From Apostichopus japonicus (Eukaryota > Echinodermata > Holothuroidea > Aspidochirotida > Stichopodidae), in contig NC_092576.1 of the NCBI RefSeq assembly GCF_037975245.1, forward strand, positions 10,063,501-10,127,500: 64,000 nucleotides of DNA. The letters run 5' to 3'. The position numbers and the translations under genes are program-made. Under the pieces are notes generated by a model. It was not told the DNA's origin, did no database searches, and saw only the letters and a program-made list of their open reading frames with translations. The stretch's first letter is position 1; every line of letters starts with the position of its first letter. Shown here in pieces: positions 1-14,190 of the stretch.

Positions 1-400
1 ATAGCTTGGTTGAATACAAAACTACTGAGACCCCGAAGTCATTAATAAGCCATAAAAGCTATGATATAACAAACAAAATACACTTGGATTAGTATACATA
101 CCTAGAGGGGGACAATATTGAAGGCATGTTCTTGTAGAATGGTTCTCAATGTGCATGTTGTTATCTTAGCAGAAGGTCACCTGATAGGTATAAAGTGCAT
201 GGTATGTTGTTGTGTGTAAATATATGTAACGTTAATATCGCGTAATAAAAACAACCAGTCATCGAATGCTCTTATAGCAGTTGCTGTGTGCAGTTGTTGT
301 TTCGCGTATGTACAATATGGTGTTGCCGTTGCGGATGGAAAATGTACGTAAATTGTCATAGAACTAGTACAACGGCATGGTAACGAGTATAAGTAAACGT
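1..400. other. no gene recognised, window start
   Basis: AT-rich sequence with no convincing exon, repeat or RNA signal. I see nothing assignable before the minisatellite that follows. Confidence 0.5.
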
Positions 401-636
401 CTCCTTTGTATGAGTACACGAACGGGTACACGAACGAGTACACGAACGGGTACACGAACGGGTACACGAACGAACACACGGACACGGGTACACGAACGGG
501 TACACGAACAAGCAAGCACACGGACGCAGGGACACGAACGGGTACACGAACGAGCATACGAACGAGTACACGAACGAGTACACGAACGAACGGGTACACG
601 AACAACTACACGAACGAGTACTACACGAACAGCTAA
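400..636. repeat. 12-bp minisatellite, ACGAACGGGTAC-type unit
   Basis: About 20 imperfect copies of a 12-bp unit (ACACGAACGGGT and variants with ACGAGT or ACGAAC). Long open frames on both strands here are low-complexity Thr/Arg/Tyr-rich products of the repeat and are not treated as genes. Confidence 0.9.
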
Positions 637-1285
637 CTAGTTAGTGGCCCAATATGTATGACTATATACAATGTCCGTACACTAGGAAACTAGTTAGTCG
701 CCCAATGTGTATTACTGTACAAAATGTCCGTACACAGCTAACGTAACTAGTTTCAAAAGAATTTGATAGTGTAATGGGAAATGCCTGTTTGTATTCTGTC
801 TAAACCTATTAATACAACAACATAACGCAGTGCGTGCTACTAATATTAGCTTAGACTGGTTTTGATATTTGTGATTTTTTTTTTGAAATTGAGGGGGGGG
901 GGGGGGGAGACAGCTCAGAGTCACGCTTCACCGGTACCTTGATTAAAACTAACAAAAGAACGCATATCAGTTGATAACAATAGCAGCGATCGTTCTACCA
1001 CCAAAATAGTATCCTATTGTTATAATAACTGTCTGGAATGCTTTGCCCTTTGTATATATAATACAGAACACACACTGTGTGGTATGCGATTTAATTAAAG
1101 ATCGCGTTGATGTTGACAAGTGGATTCGTATTGAGTCCCTATAAAAGTACTCATTTTTTACACTCGATGACTAGGTTCAAAGTCTTCGGTTTATATTGTT
1201 GGCATACTAAAGCAAGGTGATAGTACGGTACGCGTATACTCGCGGTTATAGCCTTGAAATCGTAATTGTACTCATTACAAACGGG
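637..1285. other. intergenic, G15 run
   Basis: A short direct repeat (AACTAGTTAGTxGCCCAAT at about 632-710) is followed by a poly-G run at about 893-907. No gene recognised. Confidence 0.5.
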
Positions 1286-1446
1286 AACTTGTACCCATAC
1301 TCATGCTGTTGTACTCGTACTCATGCTGTTGTACTCAGTCTTATGCTGTTGTACACATACTCATACTGTTGTACTCGTACCCATGCTGTTGTCCCTCGTT
1401 TACTCATGCTATATATATACTATATATATAAACATATATATATAGG

Positions 1447-1489
<43 letters not shown>

Positions 1490-1530
1490 CATATGTTTTT
1501 ATATATATATATATACACATATATACAAAC
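1286..1530. repeat. minisatellite plus (TA)n
   Basis: Copies of a unit containing TACTCATGCTGTTG at about 1290-1410 run into a long (TA)n tract at about 1412-1520. No coding function is inferred. Confidence 0.85.
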
Positions 1531-2193
1531 ACTAACTGCAACAACTTGAAGGTAAAACGCACGACAGTAAACACAACTTAAAACTTACCCAATATGTTAG
1601 CGCTAAATGTGCCAAAGTTTTGCAATAAGGAGGGGTGGCGTCACCCATCCCCTCAGACTGGACGATATTACATCTGAGACCCACCACCACCCTCCCATAC
1701 CCCGTCCACCACACCCTCACCTGTACAAAAATGGTGATTGTGCCCTTTCGTCAGTATGAAAAGTCAATGGAGTCAAACCAGTTTTACATGCTGGACAACT
1801 ATAAACTCATACTAGGCTATAACCGGCGATGTTACAATAACAAAACACAGTACAATGTTACAACCTCGATTCTCCGTACAACCTTTGCCCCACCTATGTA
1901 GTGGATAATGTAGATTGTACTGTAAAAACGTGACAATGTTGGAAATAACACGTACACACGCATCTTTAATGAAGAAATTTCCAATATTCCCCCTCATATG
2001 AGTGACGTAATCATTTTCCACGAGGGGGATTACCCTGCAAGTGTTCACATCTGTTTTTCCCAATGTACGATTTTTTATGACAAAGGGACGGTTGTCAAAC
2101 CAGTCAAGTAATCTTTTATTATGCTTAAACAACACCCATATCTCTCTCTCCCTCTCTTAGGCTCTTATACCACAAGTTGCCAACCGTTGGAGT

Positions 2194-2251
2194 GGTTAAG
2201 TTCGGCTCTTCGGACAACATGCATATTCATTCCGAAGAGCCGAACTTAACC
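2194..2251. repeat. perfect 21-bp hairpin
   Basis: The arms GGTTAAGTTCGGCTCTTCGG(A) and its exact reverse complement flank a 16-nt loop. This is a compact foldback directly upstream of the larger one at 2322. It could be a short foldback MITE remnant or a transcribed hairpin. Confidence 0.75.
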
Positions 2252-2321
2252 TAATCTATTCATCTCCGTACCCGAATTCACCAGACACACACAGAGAACA
2301 CAGTAACTACTATACAAATAT

Positions 2322-2517
2322 GTACCACAGTAAAAACTGGATCGTGCTATCGGTAGCATGTGCTATTAAGATTACAGTAAGAACTGAGGATGTGTGTAAT
2401 CCCAACAAATCCAGTTGGGATTACAAACATCCTCAGTTCTTACTGTAATCCTATAGTAATAGCAGATGCTTCCGATGTATCAGATTTATCAGCACGATCC
2501 AGTTTTTACTGTGGTAC
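2322..2517. repeat. 196-bp foldback (nested inverted repeats)
   Basis: Outer arms begin GTACCACAGTAAAAACTGG and end with the reverse complement. Inside sits a second stem of about 36 bp (GATTACAGTAAGAACTGAGG... pairing with its mirror up to 2450) around a 7-nt loop. Nearly the whole segment can pair with itself. It may be a foldback MITE or a source of double-stranded small RNA. No clear target duplication was found. Confidence 0.75.
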
Positions 2518-2650
2518 AAGACCCTAAAATTTGCAGCAGTAACTGTAATTATGTGAATTAGTTGCCGAACCGAGAAGACAGAGGAGTGATAATTTACAGT
2601 CGGACAGTGGGAGGAGTGAATATAGCCATCTATATTTAGCGCAAAGGCCT

Positions 2651-3020
2651 TTAAAGGCATTGAAGACTGGCCCCAAACAGCGTGCCGCCATCTTTAAAAA
2701 GTTAACTTTCCGGGTTGCTTGCAAGTGAAGTTTTTCTCTTGTCGCTACAAAATGCAGACAGTAATGAAAAACCTTGTTATCTATAGCTGGACATGAGATG
2801 TCCATCGCTGTATCGTTTGTACACTGTGCTGTGGGTATTAACCGTAGCTGTATGTACTGACTGTACACTAGTGTCTCATTACCGACGGTAGCAAGCTGTG
2901 TGTGTATTTTCTGGGATCGATGGTGATGTCAAACACTTCTGTTATAACACCTCATTCGAAACTAGGTCAGATTACCGGCATTAGACGTTTTTTTTTTGCG
3001 CGAGCCTTCACACCTTTTAA
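2651..3020 (+). mobile_element. TTAA-MITE copy 1
   Basis: About 370 bp, bounded by TTAAAGGCATTGAAGAC and a diverged inverted end (...CCTTCACACCTTTTAA). It is homologous along its length to copies near 12.4, 33.9, 39.7 and 50.8 kb. The TTAA at both ends fits TTAA-targeting superfamilies (piggyBac or Kolobok). There is no coding capacity. Confidence 0.85.
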
Positions 3021-3719
3021 GGATCAACAGTTTCGCTTAACTGATACTTTGAGTCCGAGGTGGACAAAGAGCTGCCCGTGGGTAGTATGCGGCCCGCGAG
3101 CACATTGTCTGTGGACAGTGAGCAATAATAATGTTCGACGGCTCGCGATATTGCTTTCAAAACCCTACGTTTACTGATTATTGCGGCCGCAGAAATAGGC
3201 TATATAAATCTTGATATATATAGATATATACAGCTCTTATAACTTATGATTCTAGGATAATTCTAAAATAACAGATGGACAAGATGTCGAACTTTCTCAT
3301 CTTTTATTTCCCATATAATATTGTCAAATATCCATATTTGTCACGAGATTACTATAGATAACTTCCTAAGCCTTGTGGTATTGGATTGAGTACAACATAT
3401 TTCACTACGGGCCCGTCAGATGACTTTACACCTATTTGCTTTATACCTATATACTCTATATGCATCGATTGTATGGCCAGACATCAATATGTGGCGATAC
3501 GGAAATAACACAACACAAAACCAAATCGTGTGAATAATTAATGCATATGAAGTATATTTTATGTTTCTTTCCATCAAGGGAATTTCCCTGTATACTTCAA
3601 TATGTTCATATGCTGCAGGTATATAACATAAACTGAGACGGTTTGCAAACCATATCGGGAGTCCGCCTCGCTATATTCATCTAATGAATATGCAATAATT
3701 GCCAGTCGACTATCATTCA
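3021..3719. other. intergenic
   Basis: AT-rich sequence without a recognised gene or repeat. Confidence 0.4.
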
Positions 3720-3727
3720 GTTGTGAC

Positions 3728-4133
3728 CATAGGCGTAGAAGGCGGGGGCTGGGGAGCTGGGGGGCTGCAGCCTCCCCAACCAATTTTTTTTTGTGTGAAA
3801 ATTCGGGCAATATGCTGAGAATTGTTCGGGCACCTACTGAAAGAAATAAAATTTGCAATGTGTTTTTCAATGGTTAAACTGATATTATTATGATCATTAT
3901 TATTGTAACGACTTCCCCAATAATTATAACCAATATGGAAGGGTAAAAACACGGCAAATGATTGTATGCGATTGGCATGTGATGTTAAAACCGATGCGTG
4001 CCTATATGATATGCCTATTAACATGTTGAACGCGCGCAGAGCGCGAGTAAAAATGTGAGTTTTTTTTTGGGGGGGGGGGGGGTATGGCAAGTCGTTACAG
4101 CCTCCCAAATCAAATTGGGCTCCTACGCCTATG
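3728..4133. mobile_element. hAT-type MITE, TSD GTTGTGAC
   Basis: A 406-bp element with 11-bp inverted ends (CATAGGCGTAG / CTACGCCTATG). It is flanked on both sides by the identical 8-bp direct repeat GTTGTGAC (3720-3727 and 4134-4141). An 8-bp duplication is the hallmark of hAT transposition. The interior has G-runs and no coding capacity. Confidence 0.9.
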
Positions 4134-4141
4134 GTTGTGAC

Positions 4142-5430
4142 GACTGCCAGGCTTTAACGTCCCGCTACAAAGCATTTGATAGGATACACATTATAAACGT
4201 CATGTTTATATATATTCATATATATGCATGCCGCCTGTTGAAACCCCTAGAATGTTTTAGTAATTCCAGGAACAAGGGAGGGAGATTAAACAAAAGTGTT
4301 ACCAATATGCTGATCTATTGCGAAAAAATGCTTACAGTGTGTCTAAAGGTTAATATGTAACAGTTTTAAGGCTTGAACTTTCGTTTTTACAAGGATCTTC
4401 TTCAGAATAAGACTACAGACTGCCACCAGGCTGAATAAGATCCTGTTAAGATCAAGACCCCAGGCCCTCGAATTTCTTGTAAAAGTAGGATGTTATTAGG
4501 TTTATTACGCATATTAACGACGAATGACAACAATCTTTATATGTATACTTTCATATTAAATTAAGAATTTCAAATGACAAATCCCTTTAAGTATAGGCCT
4601 TTATTTAAACTTGATCGACAAAGCCAACTCTTTAGGCACTAGCGAATGAGGTAAAATTCCCGAATTAGTAACATTAAGTAATGTGCTATATCAAAGAGTC
4701 CCGTTAACCATCAATAACCATCAATAAAACACACAATAAACGTTTCAGGCTGCAAGCGTGGAAACCCCTTTGTCTGTGACGTCATCGCAGCCGGTTCGTG
4801 TCACTGTGAAACTGTCACTGACACACGTCAGTATCGTTATTTCAAAGAGAAACAATAACTAATAAAAATAATATTGAATATTCCTGTTTGAGCATTATTC
4901 TGTTGGGTGTTCCATGCATCAACAGCTGTGTATAACGTAGTATGCCGGTGTCATAGTAAACTTAGGCCGTACGGAGTTGTTGGAAAAAAAGGTCCGTATG
5001 GGACAGTTTGTCCTGCGGGAAAAACTCAGGCAAGATTGGAAGGACGGGCGGGGGGGGGGGTCGTAGGCGCGGGAAGGGTGAAATTTCTGTAGGAAAAAGA
5101 TCCCGGTTGGACAAGTATTCATAGGTTTTGTTTCTCCAGGATTACCTAATTTCTGCCCGTGCTCCGTACCCATTACTTTTTACTGGTACGATTGTAGCGT
5201 GATTAGTAGGCCTACATTGCAATAGAAATACTACTATACCGATACGGTCTGTGCTACAACGTTATTACACAATCATCTATATTAGTATGGAGCTATACTG
5301 TAATAGCGCCATGATACTAAGTTGTGAGACAAGGATTTAGGTAGGGGGGGGGGGGGGTGACAGCAAGATGACGAATAGTGAAACATAATAATATCGGGAA
5401 AACTAAAATATAATATTAATAATAATTAAA
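4142..5430. other. intergenic, retroposon-like tail
   Basis: No gene. About 4395-4480 contains a GAT-CTTCTTCAGA / AAGATCCTGTTAAGATC / CAGGCCCTCG pattern that recurs near 8,900-8,960. It looks like the end of an old interspersed repeat. A G12-14 run lies at about 5343. Confidence 0.4.
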
Positions 5431-5434
5431 TAAT

Positions 5435-5493
<59 letters not shown>

Positions 5494-5525
5494 TACTATA
5501 TATTACTATATATATTACTATATAT
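5435..5525. repeat. (TA)n microsatellite
   Basis: Alternating TA with TACA interruptions. No function inferred. Confidence 0.9.
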
Positions 5526-6395
<870 letters not shown>

Positions 6396-9310
6396 AATGA
6401 TAGTTGAAAAATTCGTCTGTTTTATAGCCCTTATATTTGTGAAATTGAAGCAAACAGGTGTGGAATCATAGTTAAGGTCCGACAACAACAACAACAGTGT
6501 TGTCGTGCTTTATGTATACCCTCTAATGAATTGACCTTCAAGATATAAGGGTCAAACGGTTCCAATTTTAAACTGGCTCTTGCATTTCGCGCTATACTTT
6601 GATATAATCTTCTGGTATACCACACTCGTCCCATTAAAGGGGGCGGCACAAACCCAACCATCAAGTTCTTTTTTTCATATGACAGCGATCTTTGTGAAGA
6701 ACAATCTCCCTTCCCCCACCCCGTCCCTAAACATCAAAGAAATATTTCCCCCTCTCCCAACTCCACCCCTAAACAGCAAAGAAATATCTTGCTCCTATTG
6801 GGAGAATATTGTAGTTTAAAACTCGTGTCTAGCGGGTGTTATTTAGTAAAAAATGTGATATCATATTGCCACTTTAGGATCTGAAAATATTTTACTTTAC
6901 TCCCATTTTTTTTTTCATCATATGTTGTCATATATGTTAACATATGTTAACATATGTTAACATATGTTGACTCTGAAATCAATGACGTCATTATGTCCAA
7001 ATTAAGAGGATATTTTTAATAGAGCAGTTGCAACACCCATCTCCATTACAAGAAAACAAGCATTGGTAATAAACAACGAAACACATCAAGAATTGAACCA
7101 CGTGTGGTTCGATGATGTCATATTTAGACTTGATCATATGGGGGGGGGGGTGGGGGTGGGGGGTGGGGGGTGGGGGGACTGGAGGGCCATGGCTCCTCAA
7201 TAATTTGCATAGCAAAGTTTCTTGAGAGGGCGTAGTGTCAACACAGACGGCAATTTCGACTGTTGAGAAATGGTCACGTCATCAAACCGAAGTCGGGATA
7301 TGGCTGATGTGGTGCACTCGTGTTGGAAAATGGACAACTGGAAGAGTTGAATAAGAACAAAAAGAAACCATCTTGTATATGTCAATGTATATCTTTGACA
7401 TCACACCTGTTTGTTCACTTTTGGTAGAAAAAGTGTCTCTTAATTGTCATCTAAAATACTTTAAAAAATATAAATAAAAAATTCTATGATATTGCACCGT
7501 AGGAAATTAGGCCGCATACTACCAACATATCACGTGGACAAGCCTTTCTGTACCGACGAAAGTTTGAGATTTTAAGTCATTTTAAGCAATTTTGTTGATG
7601 TCCACTCTCTGAAAAGGTTTAAGGGGATGTCTTATTTTTGTCCATAAATTTGCAATATAGTTTTGGGAGTAATAATCGATCAATTTAATCCAATTCCCGG
7701 ATATACCCTACCGAGCCATAAAAACAACTGCTTGAAATCCGGATATTTATACTTAATGTATCATTCCAAGAAACCCGTATACGTGGCCATGGTTACTTCG
7801 TTGGGTGTCCGCTGGTTCTCACCCGACCACCATTGCGTGACTTTGTTAATATTAAAACTTGACCTCATAATCTGATTTTTTCATTGTTCTACTTTCTTTT
7901 TCCATATAAGCGAAATATGAAGAAGATGACGTCATTGCTATAGTTATCGAAGCTATAGTGCGCATGCCTGTAGTGAAATGACGATGGTAAGACTTGAAAG
8001 AGAGAGAGTGGCATATTGAGTTTGGTCAACAAATTTACCAAAAAAAGTAGCCATTTTTAACTTCAACTTGAACTCAATAAAATAACACTTTGTGATGAAA
8101 TTGATCAACCTCTTAGATATTTCCACTACGTCAATGTTAAGAACTGAATAGTGAATGAATTTCGAAGCGATTCACAAAATGTTGTCACCCATACAGGTTT
8201 TTTTTCCACATTAGTCTGTTAAATAGTTACGGTATATACATACATACATGTAACAGTATAATGGTTTCATTTTTATACTTTTATAAACGAGATTGTGAGG
8301 CGTACCCACATTCTATTGCATTGCCACTTTCCGGGCACGAACTGTATATGCGTACGTTGGTATACGGTTTATGGCAACCTACACCACATTCAAAGTGAAC
8401 ACGCTAAAGATGCACTAAAGATGGAACGTTTGACCCAGTTCAGCGATACTGAGGCTCCCCCCCCTCACCCATTATAACACACACACAGACGCACAAGTTG
8501 TTTTTAACCAGTACATTTGGGCAAGCCAACCTTATGCTGACAATGTCATAGTAGGCTTCATTCGACACAGCCTTGGCTATGGAAAATAGAGTTACTATAC
8601 TTACTGTGATATTGTGTCGATGAAGCGACACACGTTGCTCTCTCTCTGCGATGTCCCACTGGTTTCAGTTTCGAAAACGTGATATTTCGTATGAAATGAT
8701 GGGATATTTTCGTGATCTAACTTCAACCTGGGGTCTTTGACCCCTGATGCATGCTTTTTGTAATAGCCTAATTGGACGGCTGAAAGTCAAACCTACACAC
8801 AGAGAAAGGTTGAAGAATTTTCCCCCCTATGGTTTTGTCGTTATTTGCTGCTATATTTTGACAGTATTAGTCTAACAAAGTGTTTAATTTCAGCCTCTTT
8901 TTATTTCAGCCTCTGAAGAAGATCCTGCTAAGATTGAAACTTCAGGCCCTCTTATACTTTTACACAAATGTTTTTTTTTTCAGTTTTTTTTTTCTTTAGC
9001 TGGAAATGGAACGATGCACGCGCTAAAAGAAGCATAATTGAAGCTATACCTTGGTTACATTTTAGTTAGTTAGTCGCGAATTCCTTATCAATACCGAAAT
9101 CACTAAATAATTAATATGCTTCAAGGAAAAGCTTGACGTCAAGGGTTATTTCAAATGATGATGAATACATCCAATCTCTGGTAACATTGAATGTGTTTTT
9201 TTGAGCTGTTAGGTGACGTAACACAAAATACCTCCCAACTTGTCAGGCCTCTGATAATAAAATAATAACTGTCATGGAAATCACTATGCACGTGTAAGAA
9301 GAAAACGGTA
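6396..9310. other. intergenic
   Basis: No gene supported. Small features are a CATATGTTAA tandem at about 6922-6968, a G-rich block at 7140-7177, and the repeat end shared with 4.4 kb (CTGAAGAAGATCCTGCTAAG at about 8914). Confidence 0.45.
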
Positions 9311-9344
9311 AGTCGGAATATACTGTCGTCCAATGTCTCACGAA

Positions 9345-9462
9345 TACTGTTGAATACTGTTGAATACTGTTGAGTACTGTTGAGTACTGTTGAACACTGT
9401 TGAACACTGTTGAACACTGATGAACACCGTTGAATACCGTTGAATACCGTTGAATACTGTTG
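9345..9462. repeat. 10-bp minisatellite (GAATACTGTT)
   Basis: About 11 copies of a 10-bp unit, TGTTGAATAC with variants GAACAC and GAGTAC. Confidence 0.9.
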
Positions 9463-12373
9463 ATAGTCTCTAGACTGAATCGAACTGATTTGACTATATT
9501 CCGGATATCCGGGTATTGATAACAATGTGTTGTAGTATGACGTCATCCTGGTTCCCATGTGACGTCATCTTCGATTGATCTGACGGGTTTCGTCCCCGCC
9601 CCCCCTCCCGCGTCCACCTCAGCAAAGCTATCTACGCCCATGACAAATAGTTGTTTCCAAAGGTGTAAATTAGAAACATTCCCTTCTCGTTTTGTTGACT
9701 TGTTTCATTTGGTGGAATGAAACTCTAAGAAACTGTTGTGATTTCAATCGACTTTTAATTTATCGTGATTGATCATTCGAATGCTTACAAAACACCGTGG
9801 GTGGAAGGTGGGGGGGGGAGGAGGGGAGAAAGGGTATATTTATCACTTACCCCATCCTCCTTAAAAATTATTAAATTCCTGTCGTGATCTTTGTGCTTTA
9901 CAATCGCTATGAGAACTCAAGACTTGATTATCTAGAAATGTTGCAGTTTTCGCGAACTCCAACCCATGAACTCCGTGCACTAGATCTCTGAGTTGTAAAG
10001 CATATCCCTAGCAAATTTGTCTGTGCGCTATAGCTGTTATAGCATATTTTAGCATTAGTGACATGGTCAAGCCTTATATCCCACTGGTCGTGTACGACTG
10101 TCTGTCATAATAAAGACACATCAAAATTCAAACAATTTCCACAAACTATTTGGGAAGATAATTTTTCGCCGCAGGCAATTACTTCATAACCGCCAAAAAT
10201 TTGCGATATGTTTGTGTCTTTTTTTTTCGGTTGTTTTCGTTAGATTTTCTTCGAGCAAATTCGCTCGGGGATTGGACTGATAAAAGATTCAAATTGAAAA
10301 CGGTTTGTAAACGAGCTTCCTAGTTCCATCAATTTAATGTTGATTCATAATTTGAAACAGACAATTGAATCAAAGAAATTAATGAGAACCGACAAAGATG
10401 AAAAGATACTTTTCTCGGACCAAGCGGATGTTGTCTTCAGAGGTTTCAAACTGGAAAAAATATATAGGTCAGGGTTTGTCCCTTGTGTTTCAGAGAAGAC
10501 GCATTTTTGTCTGTTTTTGTCATGTTTGTGAAAGTTGGCAAGTTTTCAAACTCCGACAATTTTTTCCCCCTTCTAAGTTCCGCAGAGTTCTAATTACAAC
10601 TCGTTGCATTTTCTAGTGCCCTAAAGCATATTCAGAAGTTGTCACCAGTTTTATTATGCATTGATGTCATTTATGACAAGAACAAATGTTTATCTAAAAG
10701 AGAGTCAGGGCATTTTTTCATTCAAAAAATTGTTGGACATTTCTAATATAGCTATATCGAATCTATACAAACTATACCAGAATAGTACTAGTATACATCG
10801 GCCGACCCAGGTTTTTAAAACAAAGGCGTGGGTTAGATCAGGCCCATAGCCAGACTAAGTATTGCAGGGGGGTCAAGATATTTTTCCCTGGTTGGCAGAT
10901 ATGTTTGTGACTCTATCTATATATAAGCGGAGCGCCACCATCGGTGTTTGCTTTAAGCAAAATACCTCCTAGATCGCGGGAAATGACACCTCCCAGCCTT
11001 TGTAAGTTGTATATGAACATCACATTATTTTGAGATTTCATAGTGAATTACGCTCTCATCAGCCCACTCTTAATGAGGTGTTAGAAGGAGGAAAGAGGAA
11101 ATATTTATTATTTAATCCCTGGACCCCCATCTGGATCTACCCATGGCATACGCTTTTATAGCCTAGACTAATTTGTGGATCCTCGATTTTGTAATTTTCT
11201 GTATAAGAGAAAATACGTCATAACGTTTGTAGGGAACGGGTTAGTTTCTTAACCAGACCACAGTTAAAGCAAAAGCAACAGCAACAGATATAACATCATG
11301 AGGGGTTGTGTCAGCCTACACTGTCTGACCTTTGATATACCTGTGCACTATGTGCGGAAACCAAATGTTTCCGATGCAACCTGCAATTTAGTACCAATTT
11401 AATTCTTTGATGATGATTGATTATTTAAAGAGGAAGGATCTTCTTTCAAAGCTATCACCGATTGGCAAAAATGGTTAGCACAATGTCATGTAGGAAATAA
11501 CTACCAAGCACAGCACAAAAACTCTAAATTATGGTCTAAAATATATATGTTGACCATGGACATATGCCAATCATTAAAATACGATAGCTGTTTATTTAAT
11601 AAATATCTCATCATAGTGCAAGAAAAAAGGGGAAAATTGAGTGTTAGTAAAATTTAGATAGCTAATTCGTTTTTTTTCTCAAGATGTTCCCCTTTAAATA
11701 CGATAAATCACTGGAATGCCCCTTTAATACCAAATTGATGATGACGTCACTTCCGCAGTGCAAGCAAACCTGTGATTCCGCTTTCTTTTATAAATTCTTT
11801 TTATGTCAAGACGTGACATGGTCTATAACTCAATATGAAAAACAAAACCATGTTATTTGAGGCCATTAAAGTCTGCTTCTTCATGTTGTGGTTTGTGTTG
11901 ATGATTTAAAGAATTGACTTGATGATCTGTGTATTAGACTACGTAATCCAGCCATTTTAATTGATGAACCTAAGATGTTAAATTCAAGGATTATTTCTCG
12001 ACCAAAAGTATTATCAATTGATATAGGGCTGCAAACTAGACTAAGCATTTCTTTTTAGCCATCTGCAACATATCAAAAACGAGTTTTGTGCATACAGTCA
12101 CTCTTTAAGTTAAAGGAGCAGTATTAAACATGTTTACATAACAAGTTACAGTGTTCTCCACGTACCGTGACCAGAGCCGCACCATGTGGTTCGATTAACG
12201 TAAGCAAACACGCCAAATGTTACACAAAATGAAGGAACATCAGATAACATTTATAATCGTGGGACACCAAATTCCGCGTTTTTTTAGTGAAACGGTGTAT
12301 AGTTCAGACAAATAATTATGCTTTAGCAACCTTCCTAATCAATTGTCACAGACGAAAACACAGAATCCAGCCG
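9463..12373. other. intergenic with degraded repeat at ~10.8-11.2 kb
   Basis: No gene supported. The segment CGGAGCGCCACCATCGG near 10,927 is also found inside the hAT element at 34.8 kb, so about 10,840-11,140 is probably an old diverged relative. I could not define its termini. Confidence 0.4.
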
Positions 12374-12747
12374 TTAAAGGCATTGAAGTCTCACCCCAAA
12401 CCGGGTGCGGCCATCTGAAAAAGTTAACTTTCTGTTGCTTGCAAGTGACGTTTTGTTCGTGTCGCTACAAAATGCAGACAGTACAGTTATGAAACGTGAT
12501 ACCTTGTTATCTTTAATCTGGACCTGAGATGTCCATCGCTGTAATGTTTGTACACTGTGCTGTGGGTATTGACCGCAGCTGTATGTACTGACTGTACACT
12601 AGTGTCTAATTACCGACGGTAGCAAGCTGTGTGTGTATTTTCTTGGATCGATTGTGGTGTCTAACACTTCTGTTACACCTCATTCGAAACTAGGTCAGAT
12701 TACCGGCAATAGACGTTTCTTTGTGCGCGAGTCTTCACACCCTTTAA
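12374..12747 (+). mobile_element. TTAA-MITE copy 2
   Basis: A second member of the family at 2.65 kb: TTAAAGGCATTGAAGTC at the left and GAGTCTTCACACCCTTTAA at the right. It shares the internal text on the same strand, e.g. CTACAAAATGCAGACAGTA and AATTACCGACGGTAGC. Confidence 0.88.
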
Positions 12748-13200
12748 TGTTGATAAAGGACGTGGCGCATTTTCATTATGAAGTTACAGCCACAACTTTT
12801 CACAAACAGGCACTGCATGAAAAAACCGTGGCGCTCTTCTACTTCTCACTGTTAATTTCAAAAGGAACAGACGATTCGATTCTGTCTTTGCTGATGGGAA
12901 AGTTGTTTTTCAGCTATATTTCAAGATGGGAATGTACTTCTATAAATGCATCAAAGATATCCATGAAAAAAAAGCAAGCAGAAATGTTTGTTCATTGTCC
13001 GTAATTGGTCCTCAGAACGTCATTTTGTACACAATTGTGAATTGGCGATACGTGTTCACACGTATATCAGGACAACACGTGAAAGTGATCCTGTTTCCTT
13101 TGTAATCGACTGTAATTTGGAATTTGTTGGATTTGAACATGATGATAAAATAACATACTTTTCACATCTTTTTGTAACTTTTAGATAAGGTTTAGCTTAG
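12748..13200. other. intergenic
   Basis: AT-rich sequence with two short open frames of no recognisable family. Confidence 0.35.
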
Positions 13201-13209
13201 GTTGGTGTC

Positions 13210-14190
13210 CAGGGCCGTCTTAAGAGATCACCGGGCCCTGGGCCCGGCAATGGAGCGGGGCCCCTCAATCAAGTGAGTTCGAAAAAAGTTGCGTGAAAAA
13301 TTGACATCCTTGACAATCGCTCAAGCATAGACATGCCTGCATTTACCACCCCTCCCTATGTCGCGCATAAAGCATAAAACTTTAGCTGAATAACATACGT
13401 GATATATCTAAAAGCTGAAATACATTATAGAAGAGTAATCTTCCAGTTGCCCTCCATCCCTTCCCTAACAATACTGGACTCACCATTTGTAACAACCTTG
13501 TGTTGAGTCTTTCAACTCGGGAAACTAACGGAACTGGCGGCATTTCTTGATCGTAAACTGTTGTATGATTGGCTGAAAGTCAATCTGTTTGAGGATGTCG
13601 CTTTCTATGCACATGAGAGAGAGCCTATTAAGTCGCCGTTGCCCCATTCTGTTCCGGAGATTATTCTTGATTAGTTTTAACCTTGAAAATGAACGTTCCC
13701 CAGTACAATTTGTAACCATCATGCATAGAAATGAAAGGGAGGTTTAGGCGGTTTTACACTATATCTAACGCAACGTATTCGCCAAGAACCTGAAGTATTT
13801 TTAAGGTAGGGCCCGAGGAACATGAACTTATAGCATGCTTCTCATGGTGAAACATAAAATCACCTATTAGGTAAATTGAGTGTACTGTTAATAGTAGGAG
13901 AGACCAGCGTAGGTTCCTATGACCAACTATGACCAACTGGTGTTGTAAGCCTTCGGGGTATTGTATATTCCAGGGTTGCCAACTCAGATTCGAATATTTA
14001 ATGTCAAACTCTCAAGTGTTTCACCAACTCTCGTCACAAGTTGTCAAGTATCGAATTCAATCAGGCATAATGGCCTATTCAATAAGTTTTCCTCCCAGAT
14101 TAAGACATGGGGTTACTACGATTGCGGGACCCCTGACATCGCGGGGCCCTGGGCCAGGGCCCAGTGGGCCCATGCGTTAAGACGGCCCTG
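13210..14190 (-). mobile_element. hAT element with decayed transposase tail
   Basis: A 981-bp element. Its 14-bp inverted ends are identical (CAGGGCCGTCTTAA / TTAAGACGGCCCTG). The flanks share GGTGTC but do not give a clean 8-bp duplication. On the minus strand at 13525-13722 it encodes a recognisable hAT C-terminal dimerisation segment. This makes it a deletion derivative of an autonomous hAT of the ZMYM-like type. Confidence 0.85.
13525..13722 (-). pseudogene. hAT transposase C-terminal fragment
   Basis: About 65 residues containing GERSFSRLKLIKNNLRNRM followed by RLNRLSLMCIE and a FxxxK end. This is the typical hAT C-terminal dimerisation region (family pattern ERSFSxLKLIKxxLRxxM...RLxxLxLLxIE). 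No N-terminal BED finger or catalytic core is present within the element, so it cannot encode an active transposase. The ATG opening the frame is incidental, because the preceding family sequence is out of frame or lost. Confidence 0.85.

Noticed and set aside
177-640. Overlapping 60-140 residue frames on both strands
   Set aside because: They are translations of the 12-bp minisatellite, with low-complexity Thr/Arg/Val/Tyr repeats and no gene signals.
10839-11160. Additional hAT element
   Set aside because: It shares text with the element at 34.8 kb, but neither inverted ends nor a target duplication could be defined.
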